Of a DNA stretch of 38,879 nucleotides, positions 8,042 through 17,277 are shown in pieces (position 1 is the stretch's first letter; the number at the start of each line of letters is the position of its first letter). The DNA is taken from contig JABDFW010000024.1 of NCBI GenBank assembly GCA_013286305.1, positions 1 through 38,879 on the forward strand, written 5' to 3'. Both the position numbers and the translations under genes were made by a program. The notes beneath the pieces are model-generated. The model did not search any database, was not told where the DNA came from, and worked only from the letters and a program-made list of their open reading frames with translations. This stretch comes from Bacteroidota bacterium (GTDB lineage: Bacteria; Bacteroidota; Bacteroidia; Chitinophagales; Chitinophagaceae).

Positions 8042-8776
8042 ATGACACACAAAACCAAAGGCATTATACTACGCACCATTGCTTATGGTGAAACCAGTGT
8101 TATTACCACGGCTTATACTGAGTTGTTTGGCATACAAAGCTATATTGTAAAGGGCGTCCGCAAAAGCAGCAAAACATCGCAGGGCAAAGGCAACTACTTT
8201 CAGGCGGGCGCTATGCTTGAAATGGAAGTGTATCATAATGAATTAAAAAACCTCCAGTTCATTAAAGAGTTTCAGTGGAGCTATTTGTACGTGCATGTTT
8301 TTTATAACGTGGTAAAAAATGCAGCGGCCATGTACATGATTGAGCTGCTGCAGCACAGCCTCAAACAACCCGAAGCCAACCCCGAATTATTTTATTTTAC
8401 AGAAGATACATTAAAGCAGCTTGATACGGGCAATGATACGTTAACGGCAAACCTTCCATTGTTCTTTACGCTGCGCCTTGCAGCGGAGCTTGGTTTACGC
8501 ATACAGGGCGCATACAGCACGCTAACGCCCATATTAGACCTGCAGGAAGGAATGTTTGTACACGAGCCGCCAGCGCACGCGTATTATGTAACAGAGGAGT
8601 TATCAAACATTACATCGCAAATAAACAATGTAATGTTTTATAACAACCTTCAAAACATTTCGCTTAACCGCAACACGCGCAGAAGTTTATTGCAGGCATA
8701 CCAGTTGTTTTTTGCATTGCACATTTCAGACTTTGGCGAACTGAGAAGCCTGCAGGTTTTGCAGGAAGTGCTGTAA
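8042..8776 (+). CDS. recO: DNA repair protein RecO
   Basis: A 244-residue RecO, which with RecF/RecR loads RecA on SSB-coated single-stranded DNA and anneals strands. The start MTHKTKGIILRTIAYGETSVITTAYTE is the typical OB-fold N-terminus with the invariant K-G-I-I-L pattern and G-E-x-S motif; GVRKSSKTSQG follows near 42-52. The rest is the helical C-terminal domain. The cysteine zinc cluster present in some RecO proteins is absent here, as in many Bacteroidota. I chose the ATG at 8042, since the 35 upstream codons encode dispersed repeat. The stop is 13 bases before the convergent LamG gene. Confidence 0.9.
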   Translation: MTHKTKGIILRTIAYGETSVITTAYTELFGIQSYIVKGVRKSSKTSQGKGNYFQAGAMLEMEVYHNELKNLQFIKEFQWSYLYVHVFYNVVKNAAAMYMIELLQHSLKQPEANPELFYFTEDTLKQLDTGNDTLTANLPLFFTLRLAAELGLRIQGAYSTLTPILDLQEGMFVHEPPAHAYYVTEELSNITSQINNVMFYNNLQNISLNRNTRRSLLQAYQLFFALHISDFGELRSLQVLQEVL

Positions 8777-8789
8777 TTAAATGCGCATC

Positions 8790-10100
8790 TTAATTGGGCG
8801 TATTGTATTCGTTAATAATATTCCACCACACCCTTAGCCTGTGCTCATCGGTAGTAAAAGCAGCATAGAAATAATCTTTGTTCTTGCTTTTAATTTTATC
8901 AGCCAGCGCTGGTTTGTCCTGCACCATAGCGCTAACTTTTTCATCAAACTTTGGTGAGAACTTATTATCAGAAAGTGAATAGACTTTATCATCCATACTC
9001 CCGGGCAGCCCAATAAGATATACCAGTTGTGTTTTAACTTCCAGCACACCGGCGGCGTTTCTTATGTTCGCTCTGTTTTCATATTCATACATCGCCATTG
9101 GTGTGCCAACGGAGGTAAGGCGTTTGAGGACGGTTTTTGGAAATGGCGTATTTAAACCGCTTGTTGCAGAAATAAATTTTGGTTCAAAATAATCAACGCC
9201 TATCTGGAAGCCAACTACGTCCTCCAGCCTGTAGAAATTAAAGTTGGGTGAGTTGCCTTCAGCAAACCGCACAACCTGTTCATCATTCAAACCAGGGTTC
9301 CTTCGGCCAACAGTTAACCTGCCGGTTAGCACGGTATCCCTAAGATACAGTGTAGCCTTTGGAATATATGCGTCGCCCCTGTATTCATAAGGTGGGTGAT
9401 AACCATTGTCCTGGTTGCCAAAGTTGTTTTGTTGGTTTCCCTGGTTACCGAAATGATAGAGCTGCATAGTGTTTGCATCGGCGGAGTATGACCGTTCGGG
9501 AACAAAGTTTCCTATATATCTTACCGAGTTGGAAAGCCTTACTTCCCCAAACGAAGCTTGTGATGGAAAATTTATATTGCCGGGTAAACTGCCGTTAAGA
9601 TTATAGTCGAATGAGGCGGCCCCAAAAGTTAGCGGCGCTTTGCCTGTTCTTAACGGCTTACCTGAAACCAGCGAGCCTACACTGCGCCCGTCAACATATA
9701 AAAAAATTGACTGGCCATTATTTACAGCCGCTATATGATGCCACTGATTATCGTTTATCCTCGCGAATGTGGAAACAAAATACTGGTCTGTATTCCTGTT
9801 GGATATGCCTTCCCACATGCCTATATAACCGTTGTTGGTGGTGATAGCAAAGTCGCCGGAATTATCACCATAGGTTGCATTACCAAAAAGGCAAGGCCGT
9901 TGCCAATAAATGTTATTGCTTCCCGTTTCAGTTGTCTTCACCCAAAACTCAAATGTAAAAACATAGGCCCCGTTAAACATGCCGTTTGGTACAGTGGTAA
10001 ATTGGGCATAACCATTTTGAGGCGTATTATTATTGTACTGTGCCCTTGCGGAAAATGCAACAAGAATAAGGGCAGTTAAAAATACATAAACCCTTTTCAT
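8790..10100 (-). CDS. Secreted LamG-domain (concanavalin A-like) protein
   Basis: A 436-residue exported protein. The signal peptide MKRVYVFLTALILVAFSARAQ is followed by a LamG/laminin-G-like jelly roll (about 25-215) with FTFEFWVKT, NQWHHIAAVNNGQSIFLYVDGRSVGS and FGEVRLSNSVRY, the hallmark strands of this fold. A linker rich in Asn/Gln/Gly (about 215-240) leads to a C-terminal domain of about 190 residues that I cannot name. LamG domains usually bind glycans or proteins; no catalytic residues were recognised. It is transcribed towards recO. Confidence 0.8.
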   Translation of the reverse strand: MKRVYVFLTALILVAFSARAQYNNNTPQNGYAQFTTVPNGMFNGAYVFTFEFWVKTTETGSNNIYWQRPCLFGNATYGDNSGDFAITTNNGYIGMWEGISNRNTDQYFVSTFARINDNQWHHIAAVNNGQSIFLYVDGRSVGSLVSGKPLRTGKAPLTFGAASFDYNLNGSLPGNINFPSQASFGEVRLSNSVRYIGNFVPERSYSADANTMQLYHFGNQGNQQNNFGNQDNGYHPPYEYRGDAYIPKATLYLRDTVLTGRLTVGRRNPGLNDEQVVRFAEGNSPNFNFYRLEDVVGFQIGVDYFEPKFISATSGLNTPFPKTVLKRLTSVGTPMAMYEYENRANIRNAAGVLEVKTQLVYLIGLPGSMDDKVYSLSDNKFSPKFDEKVSAMVQDKPALADKIKSKNKDYFYAAFTTDEHRLRVWWNIINEYNTPN

Positions 10101-10992
10101 AGTTTTAAAATTTAAGGTTAAAAAGTATTATTACAATTTGAAGAAAGGCAAAATATTTTTTCAAATTAAACCTTAGCAGTATTATGATATTCAAAAAGGC
10201 ATAGCACACTTGCACGCTTAGCTTTTCTTCTTTACCCCCTGAATGAAAAAAGCTTTTGCTATACAAGTGTACTACACTAAAAACGTGGTGCTTAATATTA
10301 TCGTTAGTGAAGCCGGAGCAGCTGTTCCCCGTCAGCCTTTGGGCTGGTTCAGTAACCTGGCCCGGCTATGTACAATAACACAAAACAACCAGTTTATTGT
10401 ATGCAAAACAAAAGTGTTTAGCCTTGCAATTCGTGTACATTTTGCAAATGGGTGGTTGTAGCAAGCAAACGGCGGCGATTATTTAACAAGTGGATTTTTT
10501 GCAGGCCCGATTTATACAACAATAAAACAAGGGGCATATTTTTAATGTGCCACGTAACTTAGTTTCTTTTTTGAGATTATAAATTGTTTTATAACATGCA
10601 AAAGGTTATTTGGCACTTCAAGGCTGTTTTTAATTTCTCATTTTAGGAGTGAAAAATAACATTCATTTCATGTGAAATCTCACAATAGTTATTCCCGGCC
10701 TGTATTTTACTTTTACTTCATAGAAAAGTCATAGAAAAAGGGTGATATCCCCTTTTTTCGGTAGAAAGTGTATTAAAAGCAATTACTTACTTTACAAAAA
10801 ACTCAAGAGCATCAAATGCGCGGCACAAAAAGTTTTTTCGGCACACTATTAGTATTACAGATAGTGGCATTAAATTTTAGAAAAGGCTTGGTTGGCAGGA
10901 TTATAATTGTTAAATTTATGCAACCGAGCGTCGCAAATGGCTGTAAGTATGTCAATTATATCAATTATTAAATCGTTTAAAAACGCTGAGTT
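10101..10992. other. Long spacer without a supported gene
   Basis: About 890 bases between divergent genes. A 72-codon frame at 10243-10461 exists but has no recognisable features. A hairpin AAAAAGGG-TGATAT-CCCCTTTTT sits near 10735-10756 and could end or attenuate a transcript running towards the gene at 10993. The rest is AT-rich and shows nothing I can name. Confidence 0.4.
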
Positions 10993-11484
10993 ATGGAACA
11001 CCAAACAAGTCAAGCAGAAAACCGAAGTGATCAGTTAAGCAGTGATTATTTACCCAAAATAAAAGAGCTGGGGCAAGCAACCTTCTTTTGTTTCAATGAA
11101 TCTTCTCAAAAACTCCCTGTTGCCCTTATCAGGCATTTAGATTTTGATGATGACAATACCATTCACTTTGAGTGCAGTTATTTCCCGCTTACCGAACAAA
11201 CCTGGGATGTATTTGCCGCTGAGTTGCATTGTTACAGAAAAGGCATGCCTTACAGTTTTGTATTGCATGGTGTAGCGATCATTAATGATCTTTCTTCACG
11301 CCGCGTTTCTTTTACCATTCAGCATGTGGAGAGTTTTGATCCTACAAGTGTGGAAGAAAATAAACAAAGTATGCTTTCCCTCTTGGTAAAACCGTACAAA
11401 TACGTTTTCCAGAAAGGGGCGTCTATTATTAGCGGCTTCAGGAAAAAAGAATCAGACATGCCATTTAATAATGCAGCCGCATAA
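10993..11484 (+). CDS. Pyridoxamine-5'-phosphate-oxidase-like split-barrel protein
   Basis: A 163-residue soluble protein. The central part with YLPKIKELGQATFFCFNESSQKLPVALIRHLDFDDDNTIHFECSYFPL resembles FMN-binding split-barrel (PNPOx-like) proteins, in which a substrate-reporting phrase is followed by a D-D-x-T-I-x-F strand. A flavin or haem ligand is possible, but the key residues cannot be assigned by eye. It stands alone, with tadA convergent downstream. The C-terminal 30 residues are basic and lie outside the fold. Confidence 0.5.
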   Translation: MEHQTSQAENRSDQLSSDYLPKIKELGQATFFCFNESSQKLPVALIRHLDFDDDNTIHFECSYFPLTEQTWDVFAAELHCYRKGMPYSFVLHGVAIINDLSSRRVSFTIQHVESFDPTSVEENKQSMLSLLVKPYKYVFQKGASIISGFRKKESDMPFNNAAA

Positions 11485-11530
11485 ATAAAAATCTTTAAGA
11501 TTGAGCGAGATATACTTACAATTCAGGGTT

Positions 11531-11980
11531 TTACCTTTTGGCTTTAAAAAAATCTTTTATCAACTGCGCACATTCATCCTCAAGAATGCCTTTTACCAGT
11601 TCCGTTTTTGGATGAAAGGGCCAGTTGCTTTTTGTAATATGCTTAAAGCCATTTTTTTCATCAGCGGCGCCATATACAATACGCCCTAATTTACTCCAGT
11701 ACATTGCCCCACAACACATAAGGCATGGCTCTATCGTTACATACAAAGCAGCTTCGGTTATATATTTTGAACCCAAATGATTAAAAGCAGCCGTAAGGGC
11801 TATCATTTCTGCATGTGCAGTAGCATCATTCAGGCGCTCTACCTGGTTATACCCCCGCGAAATTATTTTATTGTTAACCACTACCACAGCCCCTATGGGC
11901 ACTTCATCTTCTTCATACGCAAAGCGCGCTTCCTTAAGGGCAAATTGCATAAAATACTCATCGCTGCCTGGTGGATACAT
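11531..11980 (-). CDS. tadA: tRNA adenosine deaminase TadA (or closely related nucleoside deaminase)
   Basis: A 149-residue zinc deaminase. The catalytic motif DATAHAEM gives the zinc ligand His56 and the proton-shuttle Glu58; EPCLMCCGAM supplies Cys86 and Cys89. TadA converts A34 of tRNA-Arg(ACG) to inosine. The N-terminal FMQFALKEARFAYEEDEVPIGAVVV and length fit TadA better than guanine deaminase. It is notable that a tRNA-Arg with anticodon ACG, the usual TadA substrate, is encoded at 33958-34030. Downstream the gene converges on the split-barrel gene; upstream lies the 91-bp tandem repeat. Confidence 0.85.
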   Translation of the reverse strand: MYPPGSDEYFMQFALKEARFAYEEDEVPIGAVVVVNNKIISRGYNQVERLNDATAHAEMIALTAAFNHLGSKYITEAALYVTIEPCLMCCGAMYWSKLGRIVYGAADEKNGFKHITKSNWPFHPKTELVKGILEDECAQLIKDFFKAKR

Positions 11981-12002
11981 GTTGTTGTTTGTACAAACTT
12001 AA

Positions 12003-12455
12003 GCAATTGCTGATTTAGCGATTTTGACATTTGGCGATTTACCTAAAATCCCAATATCACTAAATTCCGAAATCAGAAATATACGACGATAAAGAGATTG
12101 CTGATTTTGAGATCTTGGGATTTGGCGATTTATCCTAAATCTCAATATCACTAAATCCCGAAATCAGAAATATATGACGATAAAGAGATTGCTGATTTTG
12201 AGATCTTGGGATTTGGCGATTTATCCTAAATCTCAATATCACTAAATCCCGAAATCAGAAATATGCTACGATAAAGAGATTGCTGATTTTGAGATCTTGG
12301 GATTTGGCGATTTACCTAAAATCCCAATATCACTAAATCCCGAAATCAGAAATATGCTACGATAAAGAGATTGCTGATTTTGAGATCTTGGGATTTGGTG
12401 ATTTGTTCTAAATCCCAATATCGCTAAATCACGAAATCAGAAATCTCAAAATACC
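12003..12455. repeat. 91-bp tandem repeat, about five units
   Basis: The phrase AAAGAGATTG starts at 12091, 12182, 12273 and 12364, an exact 91-base period; a diverged partial unit precedes the first. Each unit is itself an imperfect palindrome: CTGATTTTGAGATCTTGGG on one arm and CCCGAAATCAG at the other end. Units 2 and 3 are almost identical. It fills most of the spacer between tadA and the GntP operon. The remainder to 12851 has a CAGGGGC-type hairpin near 12734-12755 and no gene. Confidence 0.9.
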
Positions 12456-12851
12456 TGACAAAAATCAAATCTTTGTACGCCCAAAGTCAGTTTTTGGCAT
12501 TTCGATTGCATATACTTTTATGAAGGGATTGTTAAGAGAGATAGAAGGGCATGTTAAAGAAAGCAGGATTTTAGGGTTTCACCGCTGAAATTGTACAATT
12601 TATAGATTTTATAACCCTTGTTGGTTATTTTATATTGTACCTTTATGTTGTGAATGTGAGAAGTGAAAAAAGAGACTATTTAATTAAAAATATTTAAGAT
12701 ACAATTTTTCTCATAAGCAGTTAGTTTTGGTTGCGGCCCCTGTTTTTACAGGGGCCTATTTTTTTGGTTGCACCGTGAAAATATAGAGATTTTATATTCC
12801 GCCAAAAAATTTCCACACTGTTTGACTATCTTACAAATCTTAAGCTGCAAT

Positions 12852-14189
12852 ATGACTGCTTCTTTTCTCCAGGTACAGATAAGTTTACTTATTGGTATAG
12901 CGCTTATTATAGTGCTTACCGCAAAGTATAAGGTGCATGCATTTTTTGCACTGCTGCTTGCCTGCTTTGTAGTGGGCTTTGGTGTGCAAATGCCGGTTGC
13001 CGACACTATTAATGCAGTAAAGGATGGCTTTGGCAGCATTATGAAAAGCCTGGGGCTTCTTATTGTTTTAGGAACAACTTTAGGTGTGCTGCTCGAACAT
13101 ACAGGAAGTACCCGGGTAATGGCTGCCTGGATACTTAAAAAAACCGGGCCTCGCCATGCTGCGCTTGCTATGAGTATTACAGGCTTTATTGTTGGCCTGC
13201 CCATTTTTTGCGACTCAGGGTATATTGTGCTTAGCGGTTTAAACCGGTCTATGGCAAAGCGTACCGGCATTTCAAAAGTGATCATGAGCATATGTCTTGC
13301 AACTGGTTTGTTATCGGTGCACTGCCTTATTCCGCCGCATCCCGGAGCTGCTGCGGCAGCAGGCGTTATAGGCGTTGATTTTGGAAGATTGATATTGGCG
13401 GGTATAGCCGTTGCCATACCTGTTATGCTGGTTGGTTATGCATGGGCAAATCTTGCAGGCAAAAAAATAATTATTACCGATGATGATTTTGAAGAAGAGC
13501 ATGAAGAGGAAACCAAACAAAAGCAGCCTTCGGCAATAAAAGCTTTTTTACCGGTGATAGCGCCTATTGTATTGATCGCCATTAAATCTTTTTTAGTGAT
13601 AGACAAACAGGCTACAGGGGGGTGGCTTAACATTTTTTCTTCTCTTGGCGATCCCGTTATAGCTTTAGCCATAGGCGTAGTATTTGCATTTATAGCCGGC
13701 AACGCATGGCGTAAGGAGGCTGTAGGAAGGCTGTTACAGGAGGCTGCAGAAAAAGCAGGGGGGATATTGGTAATTATTGGCGCGGGTGGCGCATTTGGGG
13801 CTGTATTGGCTGCTACAAAGGTTGGCCAGCACTTTAGCGAAGCGGTTCCTTTAGGCAGCATCGGAATATTATTTCCTTTTCTTCTCACGTTCATATTAAA
13901 AACAGCGCAGGGTTCTTCCACTGTTGCCATTATTACGGCTGCATCCATCGTGCAGCCATTATTATTGCCTTTAGGCCTGAATACCGATAATGGCAAACTG
14001 CTTTGTGTACTTTCAATGGGTGCGGGCTCTATGATGATATCCCATGCCAACGACGCCTATTTTTGGGTGATAACCAAATTCTCTTCGCTTGAAATGAAAA
14101 CAATGCTTAAGGTATATTCGGTTGCCACCATACTAATGGGTATTACTGCCCTGCTTATGGTATATGCATTATCCTTTGTGCTGAAATAA
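12852..14189 (+). CDS. GntP-family permease (gluconate/hydroxy-acid type)
   Basis: A polytopic membrane protein of 445 residues with about 12 helices and the GntP-family features LLACFVVGFGVQMPVADTINAVKDGFGSI, GLPIFCDSGYIVLSGLNRSMAKRTG, HCLIPPHPGAAAAAGVIGVD and KTAQGSSTVAIITAASIVQPLL. The family takes up gluconate, related sugar acids, or D-serine with protons. I chose the ATG at 12852, which begins MTASFLQVQISLLIGIALII directly in the first helix; the frame is open upstream but encodes a non-matching tail. It is the first gene of a tight operon with a dipeptidase, DoxX, serine hydrolase, methyltransferase and an unknown. Given the dipeptidase and class-C hydrolase, a D-amino acid or peptide-derived substrate is possible, but this is inference. 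Confidence 0.88.
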   Translation: MTASFLQVQISLLIGIALIIVLTAKYKVHAFFALLLACFVVGFGVQMPVADTINAVKDGFGSIMKSLGLLIVLGTTLGVLLEHTGSTRVMAAWILKKTGPRHAALAMSITGFIVGLPIFCDSGYIVLSGLNRSMAKRTGISKVIMSICLATGLLSVHCLIPPHPGAAAAAGVIGVDFGRLILAGIAVAIPVMLVGYAWANLAGKKIIITDDDFEEEHEEETKQKQPSAIKAFLPVIAPIVLIAIKSFLVIDKQATGGWLNIFSSLGDPVIALAIGVVFAFIAGNAWRKEAVGRLLQEAAEKAGGILVIIGAGGAFGAVLAATKVGQHFSEAVPLGSIGILFPFLLTFILKTAQGSSTVAIITAASIVQPLLLPLGLNTDNGKLLCVLSMGAGSMMISHANDAYFWVITKFSSLEMKTMLKVYSVATILMGITALLMVYALSFVLK

Positions 14190-14240
14190 TTTGAATACCT
14201 TTATTTTTACTTTATCTAAACATAAAGCCATTAAACTATC

Positions 14241-15422
14241 ATGCAAAAATCATTCAACAAGCTTCTCATTATTCTCCTTATGTTAGCAGGCAATGCATCT
14301 GCACAATCGTATCAAAAAATTCATAATGATGCAATTTTGATAGACACACACAACGATATTCTTACCACCTGCATAACCAAAGGCTACAGCTTTGACCAGA
14401 ACTTAAAAGGCAAAACCTACAGCGACCTTGCACGTATGAAAGAAGGCGGTGTTAAAGTGCAAATATTTTCTGTGTGGTGCGATGAGCTGCAGAAAAACCC
14501 TTACACTTATGCCAACCGGCAGATAGACACGCTGTATGCATGGATAGCCCGCAACCCCGGCAAAATGATGCTGGTTAAAACACCTGCTGAGCTTATGCAG
14601 GCAGTGCATGAGCACAAACTGGCATCAATGATAGGCGTAGAAGGCGGCCACATGATGGAAGACAAATTGTCTAACCTTGATAACCTGTTTAACCGCGGCG
14701 TACGTTACATGACCTTAACCTGGAACAACTCCACAAGCTGGGCAACATCAGCATGGGCTGAAACCCTTGATACACTGAAGAACCAAAAGAAAGGCCTGAA
14801 TGAATTCGGTAAAGAGGTAGTGAGGCACATGAATAAGCTGGGAATGATGGTTGACCTTTCGCATGTAGGCGTACAAACTTTTTGGGATGCTATTAACACC
14901 AGTACCAAACCCATTATTGTATCGCACAGCTGCGTATATAGCTTATGCCCTGTTCCAAGGAATTTGAGGGATGACCAGATAAAAGCGGTTGGAAAAAATG
15001 GCGGCGTGATACATCTTAATTTTTATTCTGGTTTTATTGACAGCAACTATGAAAAAAAGAAGAAAATATTTAATGATGAGCATAAGACAGAAAGGGACTC
15101 ACTTCTTAAAGCCAATGCCGACCCATATTTTGCTGACGACTACCTGTACATAAAATACAAAGCAGAAGTGCAAAGTATGCGCCCGCCGATATCAATGCTT
15201 ATTGACCATCTTGATTATATTGTAAAACTGATTGGAGTTGATCATGTGGGTTTAGGTTCTGATTTTGATGGCAGTGAATCATCGCCACTTGGTTTAGACG
15301 GCGTAGAAGATTATCCAAAAATAACACAGGCACTGGTACAAAGGGGATACAGTAAAACGGATATTGAAAAAATATTAGGCGGCAATTTTATACGGGTGTT
15401 TAAAGCCAATACTGCCAATTAA
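14241..15422 (+). CDS. Exported membrane-dipeptidase homologue (peptidase family M19)
   Basis: A 393-residue protein with signal peptide MQKSFNKLLIILLMLAGNASAQ, so periplasmic. Zinc-site motifs of the M19/renal dipeptidase family are present in order: IDTHNDIL (about 34-41), IGVEGGHMMED with the bridging Glu (about 132-142), MMVDLSHVG (about 203-211) and PIIVSHSC (about 224-231). GVDHVGLGSDFDG near 331-343 is the last signature. These enzymes cleave dipeptides, often with a D-residue at the C-terminal side. The gene lies 51 bases after the permease and 8 bases before doxX, so it is co-transcribed; uptake of the released product by the GntP-type permease would be a sensible link. Confidence 0.92.
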   Translation: MQKSFNKLLIILLMLAGNASAQSYQKIHNDAILIDTHNDILTTCITKGYSFDQNLKGKTYSDLARMKEGGVKVQIFSVWCDELQKNPYTYANRQIDTLYAWIARNPGKMMLVKTPAELMQAVHEHKLASMIGVEGGHMMEDKLSNLDNLFNRGVRYMTLTWNNSTSWATSAWAETLDTLKNQKKGLNEFGKEVVRHMNKLGMMVDLSHVGVQTFWDAINTSTKPIIVSHSCVYSLCPVPRNLRDDQIKAVGKNGGVIHLNFYSGFIDSNYEKKKKIFNDEHKTERDSLLKANADPYFADDYLYIKYKAEVQSMRPPISMLIDHLDYIVKLIGVDHVGLGSDFDGSESSPLGLDGVEDYPKITQALVQRGYSKTDIEKILGGNFIRVFKANTAN

Positions 15423-15430
15423 CAGCAATC

Positions 15431-15859
15431 ATGGAAACCACAACTGCAAGGGCCGCAGGTTTATTCTTTATAAGGGCGTTGCTCGGCATAATTTTTTTAA
15501 TGCAGGGCTTTGGCAAAATGTTTACAATTGGTGTAACCAATGTGTATAGCATGTTTTTTAAAGATTTTGAGAAAACCTTTTTGCCCACCTGGTTAATATG
15601 GGCAACGGCTTATTACACATCGTACGTGGAAATGATCTGTGGGTTTTTACTCATCATTGGCCTGTTTAAAAAATATGCTTTGTACCTTTTGGCTATTGAC
15701 CTGCTGGTTGTTTCTTTCGGGCATGGATTGATGCAACCCATCTGGGATTTGCAGCATGTAATACCAAGGGCTATTTTGCTGGCAGCACTTTTTTTGTTGC
15801 CGAAGGAATGGGATAAGTGGAATATAGATACGTTTTTTAAAAAGCGGGCCAATCATTAA
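15431..15859 (+). CDS. DoxX-family membrane protein
   Basis: A 142-residue protein with four predicted membrane helices (about 9-28, 55-75, 80-95, 105-125). The N-terminal GLFFIRALLGIIFLMQGFGKMF and YVEMICGFLLIIGLFKKYALYLLAIDLLVVSFGHG match DoxX-like proteins. Members have been linked to redox homeostasis and to membrane complexes in other bacteria; the role here is not known. It sits 8 bases after the dipeptidase and 23 bases before the serine hydrolase within the operon. Confidence 0.85.
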   Translation: METTTARAAGLFFIRALLGIIFLMQGFGKMFTIGVTNVYSMFFKDFEKTFLPTWLIWATAYYTSYVEMICGFLLIIGLFKKYALYLLAIDLLVVSFGHGLMQPIWDLQHVIPRAILLAALFLLPKEWDKWNIDTFFKKRANH

Positions 15860-15882
15860 CGCATCATTACAAACCTGTCAAT

Positions 15883-17274
15883 ATGAGAAAAATAATATTC
15901 TTTCTATTCGCTCCGCTGGCTTTATCAGCCCAAACAAACACCGCACAGTTGCTTGATGAATTTGTAAGCGGGCAATCAAAATATTTTCATTTTAACGGCA
16001 ATGTGCTGGTAGCCGACAAGGGCAATATTATTCTGCAAAAATCTTTTGGCTATGCAGACTATGATACAAAACGCATGCTGAATAACACTTCAAGCTTTGA
16101 GCTTGCTTCCGTATCAAAACAATTTACTGCAATGGCGGTACTCATCTTAAAAGAACGAAAGATGCTGAGCCTGGATGATAGCCTTAGAAAATTCTTCCCT
16201 GAGCTGCCCTATCAAAATATCACCATACGCCAGTTGCTTACACATACATCCGGCTTGCCTGATTATATGGATGAAATGGCTAAAAAATGGGATCATAAAA
16301 AAATAGCATTCAATAGTGACATGATCACATTTCTCGCGACTGAAAAACCCGCTGCACATTTTAAGCCCGGTGAAAAATGGGAATACAGCAATACAGGGTA
16401 TGCTGTGCTAAGCTCAATCATTGAAAAGGTTTCAGGAATGAGCTATCATGATTTTCTTGCTAAAAATATTTTTATGCCGCTGGGCATGAAAAACTCTTTT
16501 GTTTATAATACCCGGCGCTCTTCCAACAAAATTCCAAACAATTATGCATTGGGGTTTGTACATTCAGACAGCCTGAATAAATACATTTTGCCGGATGTGC
16601 TGCCTGCCGATGATATGGTATATTGGCTGGATGGCATTACCGGCGATGGCACTGTAAACACCACTACCGGTGATCTGTTTAAGTGGGAAAGGGCTTTATA
16701 CACAACAAAGCTTGTAAGCCAAAGCACGATCAATGAAATGCTTTCGCCGCTTGTGCAAACATCACCGCGGAGTACTGCAAATTTTTACGGCTTTGGCGTT
16801 AGTGTACAACCCAAATCAGACAGGGGTAAAATTATTTCACATACAGGCGGCTGGCCAGGCTATGCCACATTTATTAAAAGCTATGCCGACAGTAATAAAA
16901 CAGTGATCATACTTTCAAACAACGAATGGGGCGTAAGTTTCCTGGCAGCAGGAATAGAATCAATTTTATTCGGCGATACACTGTTAATGCCATACGAACA
17001 CAAGGAAGTAAAAATTGATACATCGCTGGTGCGGCACTATGCAGGCAAGTACTCCGCTTTTCTCACACTTGAATTCATTGACAAGGATGGTAAACTTTAC
17101 CGGCACCGGAACGGTACCGCTGACATTGAGTTAAAGCCGGAGTCGAATACAAAATTCTTTTATGGGGATGGGACTGATAAGCAGATACAATTTGAAACGG
17201 ATAATAACGGCAATGTTGTAAAAGCCTGGTTTATTAATACAGGGCAAAAAGGCGAATTAAAAAAAGTGCTATAA
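15883..17274 (+). CDS. Serine hydrolase, beta-lactamase class C / DD-peptidase-like
   Basis: A 463-residue exported enzyme with signal peptide MRKIIFFLFAPLALSAQ. Catalytic motifs are complete: S76-V-S-K79 in FELASVSKQF, Y168-S-N170 in WEYSNTGYAV, and HTGG in ISHTGGWPGY near 320. The family includes AmpC, D-aminopeptidases and esterases. A C-terminal domain of about 100 residues (from about 360) forms a beta-rich add-on common in Bacteroidota members. The genomic partner, an M19 dipeptidase, suggests work on D-amino-acid-containing peptides rather than resistance. Located 23 bases after doxX and 3 bases before the methyltransferase gene. Confidence 0.9.
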   Translation: MRKIIFFLFAPLALSAQTNTAQLLDEFVSGQSKYFHFNGNVLVADKGNIILQKSFGYADYDTKRMLNNTSSFELASVSKQFTAMAVLILKERKMLSLDDSLRKFFPELPYQNITIRQLLTHTSGLPDYMDEMAKKWDHKKIAFNSDMITFLATEKPAAHFKPGEKWEYSNTGYAVLSSIIEKVSGMSYHDFLAKNIFMPLGMKNSFVYNTRRSSNKIPNNYALGFVHSDSLNKYILPDVLPADDMVYWLDGITGDGTVNTTTGDLFKWERALYTTKLVSQSTINEMLSPLVQTSPRSTANFYGFGVSVQPKSDRGKIISHTGGWPGYATFIKSYADSNKTVIILSNNEWGVSFLAAGIESILFGDTLLMPYEHKEVKIDTSLVRHYAGKYSAFLTLEFIDKDGKLYRHRNGTADIELKPESNTKFFYGDGTDKQIQFETDNNGNVVKAWFINTGQKGELKKVL

Positions 17275-17277
17275 TAA

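Noticed and set aside
10243-10461. 72-codon plus-strand frame in the spacer before the split-barrel gene
   Set aside because: No recognisable domain, no promoter or ribosome site, odd composition; probably chance.
11531-11980. Guanine deaminase instead of TadA
   Set aside because: Both share the zinc motifs, but length and the N-terminal sequence fit TadA better; not fully excluded.
12003-12455. CRISPR array
   Set aside because: The repeated unit is 91 bases with no unique spacers between short repeats, and there are no cas genes; it is a plain tandem repeat.
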